Source: Laburnicola sp. R22_1
Taxonomy: Eukaryota > Ascomycota > Dothideomycetes > Pleosporales > Didymosphaeriaceae
Direction of reading: 5' to 3'
Length of the DNA: 64,000 bases
Assembly (NCBI GenBank): GCA_014281115.1
Contig: JACONQ010000020.1
Span: forward strand, 1,240,001 to 1,304,000
The stretch's first letter is position 1. Each line of letters starts with the position of its first letter. The position numbers and the translations under genes were made by a program. Shown here in pieces: positions 21,886-32,468 of this stretch. Below the pieces are notes generated by a model, which saw only the letters and a program-made list of their open reading frames with translations, was not told where the DNA came from and made no database searches.

Positions 21886-23603
21886 TTGAACGCCTCTTGT
21901 ACTTATTATAGTAATTTCGTCGCCCCAAATTTTAGTAGGGTTGGCTCTCGCCTCACCTGCGTCCACCGACCGGAGCGTGATGACTTTTAAAAGTGCGCAC
22001 GCAAGTTGCCGGGCCATTTTTATCGCGAGCACTAGCGGGACGAGCCGGGCTCGGAGATTCGAAGGCTCGAAATGTGGGAGGTTGGAAGATCTAAGAGCGG
22101 TAAAACGCACATCAGTGGTGCTTCAAACCGTGGAATGGACGCAGCTGAGGCGACCATATCTGAGATACCAAAAGCTCGCCTTCTAGGCTGGGGAATCTGG
22201 CCATTCACAGGGTTCTTGGCCTGCGCCAGCATACACCGCTAGTCTGCGCGAATCGTAACACGAAGTCACTAATACATAGCACCGATCTGCCCTGAGCAGC
22301 TGTCACAAACTGAGTAACCCCAAATAATCACCGACAAGAAATCCTTGGAGACACGCTTGAAAATGCTCAGAAAGCCTCTACACTACGTTTTCCTACCACT
22401 ACAGTTGAGCCAAGTCCGCTCCAAGAGACCGTTCGCTCTACGGACTCAGTCGAGGTCGATACAGGTCTAGACACAGTTAATACGAACCTCACTAACCATA
22501 TACATAAGTTTTTCGCGCTTAGTTATGCTTACTCAGACTTTGTATGGAACCAGCTCAGAGCCAGCCATTATCGGTGACGCAAAGTATAAAACCAGCTCAG
22601 ACGCGAGATTGGCGCCGCAAAACTGTGGAACCAGCTCACACACACCCGGTAATTGGCCCCTCGAAATGAGCAGTCGTCTACATACCGTAGGAAGTTGGAT
22701 ACAAGGGCCGTTGTAACCGCATTAAACAGTTCCCCCACACAAGAGTTGCAGATTAGTTCTTACGACAGCCACAACAGTCCGTACATGCGAATTTCTACCG
22801 TACAAGTGTGACGACCAAAATGTTTGTTGGTGAGGAGGGGCCAAACCATTTTTTAGGCGATATGTGACTCACAATGAGCTGCACTAGAGTTTAAGTACCA
22901 TAACTATACTTCTATTATATGCGACTCTATCTTGTACTTTACTAGTAAGGGGAGCTGTAGATTGTAATACGAAAAGCTGCTTCTGCAGTGTCCGCTGGCA
23001 TGCTGTATAAACGACCACAGTTCATTCATTCATTCGTATCAGTTTATAGTCAGCCTAACCTTTTACAGATTATGAAACTTAACACCACCTGTGGACAGTA
23101 ACTACAGCGCGTCTACGATGGCGAAATAATACCCACCCTATTAGTAGTATAACTGACGGCGAAATACTTCCCAACCAGAACGCATCAGTTCCCCTATCTA
23201 CTCTACATCCATTACCGAGTTTCCACCCTGCCGTCTACCGCCAATTGTCTACACTCATCATCACCACAACCCAGCATCAAACGTCCCGTTCCCTTCCCGC
23301 CATCTCCCAAGCCCACTTTACCCACCCAGTCCTCCGCGCATTGCCTGCAAAATACCCTCACCCGCCACTTCGCGCCACCACTAGACCCGAACCCCACCCC
23401 GTGATCCAGCCAGCCAGACCCGTCGTTTCCAACTCGCAGTTGTAAATCTCGCACAGCGCGCCTCGCGCAGTTCGTGAAATCGCAATCCCTCCTCACGCCT
23501 CAAGACGAATTTCACACAAGAAGAAGAAGAACTCAATATATCCAATTTATCCATCTAACGTAATACTACACAGCCAACTTCTCACAGATGCATGCGCACG
23601 CGA
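21886..23603. other. intergenic region
   Basis: The left part is the former upstream region of the membrane-protein gene, displaced by the copia insertion. Three copies of AACCAGCTCA at about 40-bp spacing lie at 22548-22638, and a 50-bp segment at 23032-23081 recurs at 32676-32725. I see no gene. Confidence 0.5.
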
Positions 23604-25351
23604 TTAATGACCCCCAAGCTGGCCCTTCGGAATCGGTCTAACCCAGCAGAAACCAACATTCAAGCCAATGATAATGCATCCAATGATCCAAAACACGCGC
23701 GCATAATCATGCCCATTATAGCGGAAGATGATCGCAAAGATGATGCCGCCGAGGTTGCCAGCCGCACCCACAAGGCCCGAAACGATACCCTGTCATCTCG
23801 GTTAGCGGGCTGTCCTGTTCCCATCGCGGTTCACAGTAGAGGAAGGAAGACTTACGTTGGCATGGGGATGGACGTGCGGCACGAGCGCGAAATTAGCACC
23901 GTTGCCTGCCTCTAAGAAGATGGCCATCAGCGCGATCAGCCCCATCATCGTGTCCAAGTCCTTCGGGTCCAGCTTCCCAATGACGACCAAGAAGACGCCG
24001 GACAGTACACCGACGAAGTGCATCCACATCTTCTTCGCCCACAGATTGTGGTTTGTCCATCGGAAGATCAGATCGGCTAAGAAGCCCCCGGCTGGACGAG
24101 TGATAATGTTGAGGAGGCCAAACATGGCGGCCCAGCGACCCGATTGCGTCTGGCCCAGGTATCGGAAGTTCTTTAGGTAGTAGGATCCGAGGACCGAGTT
24201 GATGGCGAGTTCGCCTCCGAAAGAGCAGACGTAGGCAGCCATGAGAGTAATTGTCTGCATCGAGCAGAGAACCTTGAGTGCCTCTTTCGGAGAAGGCTTG
24301 ACAATGACTTCAGCCTGGAATTCGTTGAACGTCTGCCCTTCAGAGTTGGACTCAACATCGGTGTCGGCAGCCGGGGCTTTCTTTTCCTTGTCTTCCATAG
24401 AAGATACGGATGCGGTCGTTGGATTGTCCGTGAGAGTGCCCGGCGTCGAGACGATGGTAGCATTGTGGTGCTCGGCGGGAGCCACCTTCCCTCGGTCGGA
24501 CCACTTGCCCGTGGGCGTGTCTTCAGTCAACAGAAGCATGGCGATGGCGACAGCCGTGATGAGGATGAACGGTACGATGAACGAGACCCGCCAGGCAACG
24601 TGTGGAGTCAGGCCACGCTGATGGACTCTTGAAACAGAGGTATATTAGCGGATGCCGAGCAGTGTGAACAATTGGGCTTGCTTACAGTGCGTCAAAAATG
24701 GCAGGCATCACGAAGTATGTGATGCCACCACCCGAGTTCCCCCATCCGCCAACCAACGCGTTTGCGGTACCGACAACGTTCCGATCGAAGAAGCCTGTCG
24801 TCCACACTTGACAAGGCACGAACGTGCTACCAAGAATACCGACGAAGAATCTGATGGCATAGAGGCCAGCAGCATTGTGCGCGGTACCAGCCAGAGCTGA
24901 CGGTATGGCGCCCAGCAACAAGCAACCCACAAAGGTAAGGCGTGGTCCGAACCTGTCGCACAGAGGTCCAGCAATGACACGCATCACGAGCGTAGCCGCC
25001 AAGGAGATGATGTTGGAATTCGCAACTTCATTTTGGGAAAGGTGAAGGTCCTTTTTGATAGTCACGGACATCTATCGGGAAGTTAGAATACGTTTCATGG
25101 AGGAACGTGATTGTGGGAAGGCTTCATACCAATGGTGGAAAAGCGTACCTGTGAAGTTAGCGAACCGTAGTTCAAAGACAAAGGGGGAGATGGACATACC
25201 AGGACCAGAAGGCGATGAAGAAACCTAGGTAAGAGAACAAGAACACTCTTCCATATTTGTCGACAGGGTTGAAGATTGGGATGGATTTGGCCTTCTTGTT
25301 GTAAGGGTTAATCTCTGGGGCGCTCCAGAGCTGTCTGAGTTGAAAGCCCAT
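23604..25351 (-). CDS. nrtA: nitrate/nitrite transporter (NNP family, NrtA/CrnA type)
   Basis: Five exons on the minus strand (25200-25351, 25130-25148, 24686-25071, 23856-24627, 23604-23789) encode 504 residues, close to the known fungal CrnA/NrtA length. Exon 2 is a 19-nt microexon (one G plus six codons, YAFPPL) needed to join the frame. The protein is a 12-helix major facilitator that brings nitrate with protons across the plasma membrane. Both NNP nitrate signatures are present: [13 protein letters not shown] in helix 5 and [13 protein letters not shown] in helix 11. The MFS loop 2-3 motif reads [12 protein letters not shown] large central cytosolic loop (about residues 220-290) sits between helices 6 and 7, as in CrnA. 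No stop or frameshift is seen. No nitrate or nitrite reductase gene is in the window. Upstream AGATAA boxes and a NirA-like site fit nitrogen control. Confidence 0.92.
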
Positions 25352-25374
25352 GTTGACAGGCTTGGCTGGGGTTG

Positions 25375-25395
25375 TTATCTTTGCTGGGATTATCT
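25375..25395 (-). promoter_or_regulatory. two AGATAA (GATA-factor) sites near the nitrate transporter start
   Basis: TTATCT occurs at 25375-25380 and 25390-25395, reading AGATAA towards the gene and lying 24-45 bp upstream of its ATG. The AreA/Nit2 nitrogen regulator binds HGATAR and often needs two nearby sites. They may lie in the 5' untranslated region. Confidence 0.5.
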
Positions 25396-25663
25396 TCGGC
25401 AGCAGGAATGTCCAGGGGGGTGACCCAAGGAGCAGAGGTAGTAAGAGAGAAAGGCCGCTGGAACTGCTGTTTTGAGGGCCCTGACGCGCACTGTTATATG
25501 GATTGGCTTCACAGAAGATGCGAACAGTACTTCCGCGGTGATGCTTGTTGACGCAAAACCAAGCAGAGTCAAGGCTCGTAGGGCTAGTTCACGAAAGCGC
25601 CAAGTTGAATGATGTGTCTCCCGCAGCACAGCAAGTGTGAAAGTGAAAGGATGTTCCCGTTCC

Positions 25664-25989
25664 TTATCTTTGAGGCGGCGTATAACCGGGTGTGGGGGGT
25701 GAATGGCGCAAGGATGAACAGCGCTGCAGCAAGCGCCATCAGCTTCGTGGCGTCTGTGGATGAACAGACGGGCCCTCCGAGATCGCATGAGAAGGCATCT
25801 GGTGGTAGGTGGGACGGTGAAACCTTTGTGCGGGCGCATCAGGTTGGTTGTAGATTATTTTGACGTGGGGACGGGAGGATCGCTCTTATCTCTTGGCAGA
25901 TATCAGGCGCTAGGGCTATCAGGTGGCGCCCAAAATGGAAACCCTTATCTACACCTGGAAGATATAACATGTGCGCGACATCTCCGCGG
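25664..25989 (-). promoter_or_regulatory. distal GATA boxes plus NirA-type site
   Basis: Further TTATCT sites lie at 25664-25669, 25886-25891 and 25945-25950, all in the same orientation as the proximal pair. CTCCGCGG at 25982-25989 fits the NirA consensus CTCCGHGG, 32 bp from the nearest GATA box. Such NirA/AreA pairing drives nitrate-induced genes in Aspergillus. Confidence 0.5.
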
Positions 25990-27406
25990 TCAAAGCTGCA
26001 GATGGACTGCGGTATTGTGGCTCCAGACTCTTTCCTTTTCTCCGCTGAAACGCGCTTTCGTGCTACCGAGGGCGAGAGGCGTTCCAAATACACAGAGCTC
26101 CAGGTGTATGTCGACTTTATCTTTTTTTCCTTTTTACTGCCACCGAACCACAATCTGGTTACAGGCATGTGATGATACGGCGCAGCGCCTTCCCGAACAT
26201 GACCCTGGCCCCGGAGAACTGCACCAGCACCGGAGCCCGATAAGAGTCACAGGCGTCGACTTCTCTTCAGCTGCCGATTCTTTCCTATCGTCATAGCAAT
26301 TTTCGCAGACTCGGTATCTGGCTGGCGTGACGTGCTGGAGGAACCAATCACACCACCCGACCATGTCTTATCTTTCCAAAACGCCCAACAGCCCGATGTC
26401 GTTCCGGTCTGCTCCTCGAGTGGAGAAAAAATATGGTCCCCAACTGGTTTGTTGCCGTTGCGCTAGCTCATCCTCCTGTAGCCCTAGAGTGAAATGTCAG
26501 TACGGTGGCCATGTGGCCGCCGACCTGCTCTGGAGAAGCTAGGAGCATCTCCGGGCTGAGCATGCCTCCTTTACAACTTTGGGGACCATACGAAATTGGC
26601 TTGCCATCCAGTCAATGCTACCCAGGTACATCTAGAACAGCCCTCGCAAGCCATGGGCTTGTGTCGCACATGGCGCGTGCAATCGCGGCATCGCAGTGTG
26701 CCCAGCTACCAAAAATAGGCACGAGCTGGAAGAATGATCCGCCGAGTGAGTGTTTGGAAGTGTGTCGGGACTAAAGCGTAGGATAATGTCCCAGCCGCCA
26801 CTCTGACACGACTTCGTTGCGGATTGCCGAAACTCGGTGGGCGGAACGTCGTGATCTAGAGCGCTGAGCGGATAGAGATAGCTAATGGATCGATGAATTC
26901 CGTGGACATCTCGAATCGCATCGCTGCTTGGGAATGTAAGTATGCTGTTCCGATATCTCAATACCGCCACGCCACCGGTTCTTGCAAGTACTCGCCTACC
27001 GGAGTCACAACATGGATCGCTATCCACAGCGTGCCGAATACAAATCCACTAGAGCTTCATTCAAGCCGCTGCTTCCCTCCTTCGAAGTGTTGCTGCATTT
27101 GTGGTGGTGAGGAGAAGTCGCGATGTTGGCCCAAGCACCCCCTCTTCCCGCGGAGACGTGCGAAGCCACAAGTCATCCAGGCGTCTTGGCTCCGTGGGGT
27201 CACCGCAGAGCCGCACCACCATTTTCGACGTAGCTATCATCATTGTTGTTTGGAGAGCCGAAACCGCCACATGGTACAGAGGATGAGTGAAGTTGGAGCG
27301 TCAGGAGCTCGTTGGCATTCGCGCCCGCACGGTCGCGTTGCCGACTCGGTCAAAATTCAGAGCTGCTCGTCCTTTTCCATCTTCCTCTCCGCATTGTTGT
27401 CACCAG
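25990..27406. other. intergenic region with no supported gene
   Basis: Several overlapping open frames exist on both strands (for example 26893-27498 plus and 26632-27027 minus), none with a recognisable domain. The right part may be the decayed 3' half of the SAT4/PTH11-type gene that starts at 27862. Confidence 0.45.
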
Positions 27407-27862
27407 TCAGACGTTGCGCCCCGACGGGAAAATTGCAGAATCGTTTACGGAATCTACCCAGTTCATATGCTGTCCTAGCTCCTTTAATCGAGGTGTAGCG
27501 ATTTGTACGGCGACGGGGTCGTCTCGAATTATGGCTTGCACGAGATAGTTGTTGGGCGCTGTTCTGTAGATGATTCCAGTGCTAGCTCCAAGGCTCACAA
27601 GGGCGGCGAGGATGAAGGCATCGTCGAGGAATAACCGTCGGCGGGTTTGGAGACGTATTATCATGCGGCCCGCGCAAGACAGAAAGGCGAAGCCAATCAG
27701 TATGCCAAGAGATACCTATGGATCGTGAGCCATGGACTGGATTCAAGAGTGATTGACATTAACACTTACCTGCATATCGATCATCGAGATGCGTCCAGTA
27801 TTCCTGATCCGCTGTTCTGCCTCCGCCACCTGGGCAGCCGAGAGCGCTTCTGAGGCAGCCAT
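27407..27862 (-). pseudogene. SAT4/PTH11-type integral membrane protein, N-terminal fragment
   Basis: Exon 1 (27770-27862, MAASEALSAAQVAEAEQ...) and exon 2 (from 27715) join through a 53-bp intron (GTAAGT...CCATAG). They give a first transmembrane helix (GILIGFAFLSCAG), then the family-typical RLFLDDAFILAALVS and LGQHMNWVDS. This start and layout fit fungal rhodopsin-like SAT4/PTH11 proteins, which are seven-helix membrane proteins of about 350-400 residues. After WVDS the frame stops at 27407, and I could not find helices 3-7 downstream. The gene is therefore a truncated or strongly decayed remnant. Confidence 0.6.
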
Positions 27863-28241
27863 CGCTGCTCTGAACGGGCTTGCCAGGCAGTCTCAGCAGC
27901 GGGCGTTCAGCGCCTTAAAGCACGTCAAGGGGCCAACACGTATGTATCGCAAACCGGGGTAGGCTCAATCGTGGGCGTTACCACAGCGGGCCGCAAGCCA
28001 CTTCATAAACGGGAAAGAAATTGGAAGATTGATTGCACGCCGTGGTCGAAATCAACCCCGGAGTCACCTTCCTCGTAGTGTCCATTATGCGCCTTGGGGC
28101 CGACCTCTAATTGTATCGGGCATCTGAAACAGAATGGCGGAGCTGGTTCTGCAGTCGGGTTCGAGGGTGAGGCGGAAACAGTCGAGCCGATGCTTTTTCG
28201 TGCGAGAGCAGCTCGTATCACGCAGACTGTATCCTTCGGAT

Positions 28242-28285
28242 CTATCATGAAGAATACTTCGCGCACGTTCCGTACACGGTATAAT
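28242..28285 (+). repeat. short copy (44 bp) of the small dispersed element
   Basis: It matches the left 47 or so bases of the 98-100-bp copies at 32.2 and 46.5 kb (shared core ACTTCGCGCAC and GTACACGGTATAA). A 12-bp perfect direct repeat TATCCTTCGGAT flanks it at 28230-28241 and 28286-28297. The right half of the longer copies is missing. Confidence 0.6.
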
Positions 28286-28297
28286 TATCCTTCGGAT

Positions 28298-29427
28298 ATT
28301 GCAGCAAGAGTTTCGAAATCAATTCTTTGAAAAAGAGAAAACAGGATTGATTTGAAAACCGCGCGCAGTATGTATGTAGTGATTCGATCGGCGCGCGGGA
28401 GGGGGCATCCTTCCTGTGATCCTCTGCCGTAATTAGCGGCCGCACTTAGGCAGCCGAATACGGTTTAGGATACGCCCCCAACAATGAAAGTGGGGCCAAG
28501 ACGATGGGAGGTTTCCAAGGATGATGGAGGATCTTCACTTGCGCCATTGACGCAGAGTACATACCGGTATACTACGGAGATCGTCTGAGCGATGCTCTGC
28601 GCGTGCACCTCCATGAAATACTTTGTTGTGGTGAATGAACAGATGAACTAGTTAGGTGTAGATTCGGAGATAGCTACGGCTAGTGCCTCCGTCCGTCAGC
28701 TAGGAAGTCTCTCTAAAGTTGCGGCAACCAGCGGAATCAACCTGAGTGTTTGGATTCGAAGGAAATAATAACAAAAGAGTATGGTGAGCCTGGATCTGTT
28801 CATCAACGAAGATGAGCGGACCTTTCTCGTATTCCACTGCATGCGTGACGTTGGGTTTCCAGCAATACCGGTAGAGAATGGGCTGAGTGCAATGATGATA
28901 GACATCGCGCAGTGGCATAGCAGATATGTAAGTCGCCGCATTGCGGAGAGGTCGCGCTACCGATGCTGATACAGTAGCAATATAAAACGTCGAATGGGCG
29001 AACTTCCGTAACCCCCCCGCGTCCAACCCACGGTTCTTGAAGCTGCTCTGATCCCGCTCAAATTTTGCCTCGTCGTTGGCCCCCATATCCCAATCCTCAG
29101 CCGTGATTCCGCGGTACACTGTCCTGGGTCAATATTTCTCAGCTCTCGAGAGATTAAATATCGATTTTCTGAAATTGCATCGTTTACAGGGTATTGACCA
29201 ATGAGCGGGCGCTCTGAGGAACGTACCGGCTGACAGGCGCCGGCTTATCCTGACAGTCACAACCTGCTCATGCCTAGAATCAGGCAACTCTATCATACTC
29301 GGTCCCTATTCGTAAGGGAAGCAAAATATTTCAGCTCTCTTGAATCCTTTATAGCTTTCAGCTTTCGATGTTGCAAACCTAGATCTTGTCACAACGCCCA
29401 GGGCTTCTAGGACCTCTGAAGGCTTGA
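28298..29427. other. intergenic region with no supported gene
   Basis: A 139-codon minus frame (28700-29119) is open but has no recognisable domain. The rest is without a coding signal that I can support. Confidence 0.4.
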
Positions 29428-30846
29428 ATGGCTACGCCATTGTCCCTTCCGGCCTCGGGGAGCTGGCTTGGTAACTATGGAAGCTGGTCAACGTAAGTTC
29501 AACTCTGAATTTGGATTCTTTCATTTGCTCGGTCCAATTGCTTAAGCGAAAATGTAGATTCTTGGCGAAAGTCGGTACACCACCGCAGACGTTCCAAATA
29601 TTGCCTGCTATTCAAGCGCAGAATGTGTGGCTTCCTATTGCCGACGAGTGCACCAGATTGCAAGCGGGATCAACCACATGTGGCAGCTCTCGCGGCGTTT
29701 CTCCCTTCCAACAGCGCTGGAGCCCCGGGTTTCAAACGAACATGTCGTCCTCTTGGGGAACCATTGGACTTTATCAGCTCGGCTTGGAGAGAATCCGTGG
29801 CGGCACTGGTAATGGCTTGAGTGGATTCGATGATGTTGAGATGAGCAACGTCACGATGGAACACTTACCAGTAACCGCATATGCCTCGCCGGGGTTCTGG
29901 ATTGGCCAGTTGGGCCTTTTGCCCATACCACTCAACTTTTCAGAGACGATCAACTCGCCGTCCTTGCTAGCAGTTCTGAAATACAAAGGCCACATTCCCA
30001 GTCTGGCGTATGCTACCAGGCTGGTGCATCATATCGTGGAACGAAAGTACCAGCAAGCCTAGTGCTTGGGGGCTATGACCAATCCCGCGCGTCAGATACC
30101 CTCACTGTTGAAATTAATGCCGATATATCCCGGGCTCTTACTGTCGGACTCCAAGACATCGTCGTTACCGATACGCTAAATGCCCAGGTGGGACTCTGTC
30201 CGTAATTGACAACGAGCGGATGCTGGCATCAATCGACTCCTCTATAACTAAACTATGGTTACCCCGGTCTGTTTGTGATCGAATCGAGTCCGCCTTTGGT
30301 CTGCAGTTTCACGAAGCATCCGGTCGCTATGCCCTTATGGATGCAACTAGGGATCAGCTCCGGCGACTGAACCCCACTTTGACCTTCACTATCGGCTCTA
30401 CGGCGATGACGGGAGGTAATACTACCATTATTCAGCTCCCATATGCTGCTTTCGACCTCCAAGCTCGATATCCAATTTTCGCCAATGCAACGAACTACTT
30501 CCCCATTCGAAGAGCTGATAACGAGAGCCAATATGTGATAGGCAGAGTTTCCCTGCAAGAAGCATACCTTGGCGTCGATTTTGAATCTGGTATCTTCAAT
30601 GTCAGCGTCACCGAATGGGACTTTGCAGAGCCTGATATCGTGATGGTATCTGCTAAAGAGAGTAATCCAACTTCGGCCTCCGCTCCAAAACACCAGTCTT
30701 TGTCAAGCTCTGCGATAGCCGGAATTGCCACTGGCTGCGTAGTAGGAGTTACCCTTATAGCGGCTTTAGTTTGGTACATATCAAGGAGACGAGAGAGAGA
30801 AAAGGCGAGAAAAGGTGCCGCTATCTCACCCGCCGGATCCCGCTAG
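29428..30846 (+). pseudogene. pepsin-like (A1) protein with C-terminal membrane anchor, frameshifted
   Basis: Exon 1 (29428-29492) and exon 2 (from 29558) are joined by a 65-bp GTAAGT...TGTAG intron. The product has the A1 fold landmarks VGTPPQTF, the flap-side glycines, NVWLP, and SITKLWLP in the second lobe. It ends in an Asn-rich extracellular part, a transmembrane helix (AIAGIATGCVVGVTLIAAL) and a basic tail (RRREREK). The first active-site position reads LPAIQAQ where DTGS is expected, so this lineage probably lost protease activity before it decayed. Two one-base frame slips, near 30012 and near 30185-30200, split the gene into three frames. The last part (30220-30846) is open to the stop. 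Confidence 0.75.
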
Positions 30847-31020
30847 GCGTTGCGAATTGCCTGCTGAACATGGGCATAGTGAGCTGCGCGACACTAAATC
30901 GAAAGAGTGCTTCCACGAGTTGCCACTGACGTGCGAGCGATGAGAGGTTCGATGGTGATACTGGTGGTGGCCTGCATTTGATGATTATCGGGTTGGAACA
31001 GGACGTATAGCGGTTAAAAC
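30847..31020. other. short spacer between tail-to-tail pseudogenes
   Basis: The aspartic-protease-like gene (plus) and the HET gene (minus) converge here. Nothing else is seen. Confidence 0.5.
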
Positions 31021-32468
31021 TTATGCGACGGCGTTCTCTCCTTCACCAAATTGATCGCAGTAGTGAGCTGGCGCGAAAAAGAAAAACTCCGCCACAACAC
31101 CCGTGTCGATTGTTTCTGCCAGGGGTGAATGACTGGCATTTTCCTCATCTCGTCCGTCTGAACTCGAGTCCAGGATGGACCATTTGCATGGACAATCGAT
31201 ACCGCTCTTAGCGTATCTGCACAATCGGACCATTTCAAGCAAAGGGTTAGTTCGCGGAGGCCATGCATGGTAGACGAGATCCAAAAGTCCATGGAGTGTA
31301 AACCGTAGAACATGTCCTTTTGTGTCAGTGCCACATCACTCCATGTACCCCCAGTTAGGAATTAGTTTCCAAAACGGTCTATTCTGATAACCTGCTTGGT
31401 GCCAAAGTGAGCCGCGAGCGGAGTCGGTGTCCGTTGCCCAGTAAAGATGCCCAGGGGCATTCCCACATATCCTTTGCATGCAGAACATACGGCCTTCCAT
31501 CCCAAAGCGATGTCTCACGATTGAAGTACATTCTTTGCAAGCGATACCATCATTAAGGGCACTGCTAAAGTCATTCACGACTTCTAGAGCGAAACTCTTG
31601 AGCTGCCTATCTTTCGAGTCCTTGAGGATATCCTTAGGAACACATTTACTGAGCACTCTAGTTGCGCAAAGACAATAAGTGTGGCGATAGCAGCTCAACA
31701 CGTGACGTAAGAAGGCCGCGTCAGATTGCTGATAGTAAACGGTCAGCTTCATTCCGTCTTCGCACAAGGCGAGAAGAGAGTATATTCGGCCGCGTGCGAG
31801 CGAGCACTGCTTGGATTGCATTTCTTCAAGTAGGAGTTCTACATAACCTTATTCTTGTTTCTTTGGGTCGTTATTGTTGTGTTGAATGGAAAGCTGATCG
31901 AATTGGGTGCGCAAACGAAGATATTCTAGATAAGTTGCCGCATCTGGATCATCACCAAGCCACGCAAGCACTTCTTTAGCGTTCGAGTATATCTTCCCCA
32001 TCTGCTGCACTTGATGATTTCTCTCTGAGGTATTCTCCTGGTCGATGCACAGCGCATCTATTCACATTGGCCCACGGTGCTTCTTTCTTGCTGTTTTGAG
32101 GAAGCTTAGGAGGTTCTGGCGTACTTCGTATCTTTGGTTATTGATCAGGATTAGAAATGGGCCACCGCCGTCGTCAAGCTTCCCCCAGAGGTACGAAAGA
32201 CAGGTATAGTCAGAGTCCATAATTGTGTGACTGATCTGCTTTACCTTGTTTCAAAGCGTTTTCTATCACCCCCTACAGCTTTCCATATCAGCGTTATACC
32301 GTGTACCGAGAGTGCGCGAAGTCTTCTTTCACATAGTGTGACTGATCTTGCATCGGATGAACCCGCGTTTGACTTCCTTCGCAATATTCGGACGGTTCGA
32401 ATAGAGGGCTGGGTGTGATCGAGGGGCACATGTTTGAATAGTGACACACCCAGGATTTTCGTGCCCAT
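31021..32468 (-). pseudogene. heterokaryon-incompatibility (HET) domain protein, broken
   Basis: The N-terminus reads FKHVPLDHTQPSIRTVRIL from the Met at 32468. The HET core follows: DYTCLSYLWG, IDALCIDQENTSERNHQVQQM, YSNAKEVLAWLGDD. A long C-terminal region has RIYSLLALCEDG and AFLRHVLSC. HET proteins trigger cell death after fusion of incompatible hyphae. One frame carries most of the gene but has three stops: TGA at 32062-32064 (from the conserved Trp before IDALCIDQ), TAA at 31849-31851 and TGA at 31336-31338. A frame slip lies in the N-terminal part near 32365-32385. A 98-bp foreign insertion flanked by a 13-bp duplication (32225-32348) breaks it just before the HET core. Without the insertion the frame reads CKISHTIMDSDYTCLSY. 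Confidence 0.82.
32238..32335 (-). mobile_element. small dispersed element, 98-bp copy inside the HET gene
   Basis: On the minus strand it reads TATGTGAAAGAAGACTTCG ... CAAGGTAAAGC. It is about 90% like the copy at 46531-46630. A perfect 13-bp direct repeat GTGTGACTGATCT flanks it at 32225-32237 and 32336-32348. Insert plus one duplication is 111 bp, a multiple of three, but the element brings a TGA in the HET frame. Confidence 0.75.

Noticed and set aside
25390..25839. 150-codon open frame on the minus strand upstream of the nitrate transporter
   Set aside because: It has no known domain and a Cys/His/Arg-rich composition, and it overlaps the GATA-box promoter region. It is best read as a chance frame.
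26893..27498. 201-codon plus frame opposite the SAT4 fragment region
   Set aside because: It has no start context, introns or recognisable domain, and its Cys/Arg/Ser/His-rich make-up suggests a shadow frame.
32238..32348. Small element as an introner (spliced intron) in the HET gene
   Set aside because: It ends in CAG, but no GT donor lies where exact removal of insert plus one duplication would occur. Splicing from the internal GTGAAAG leaves 14 extra bases and a frameshift.
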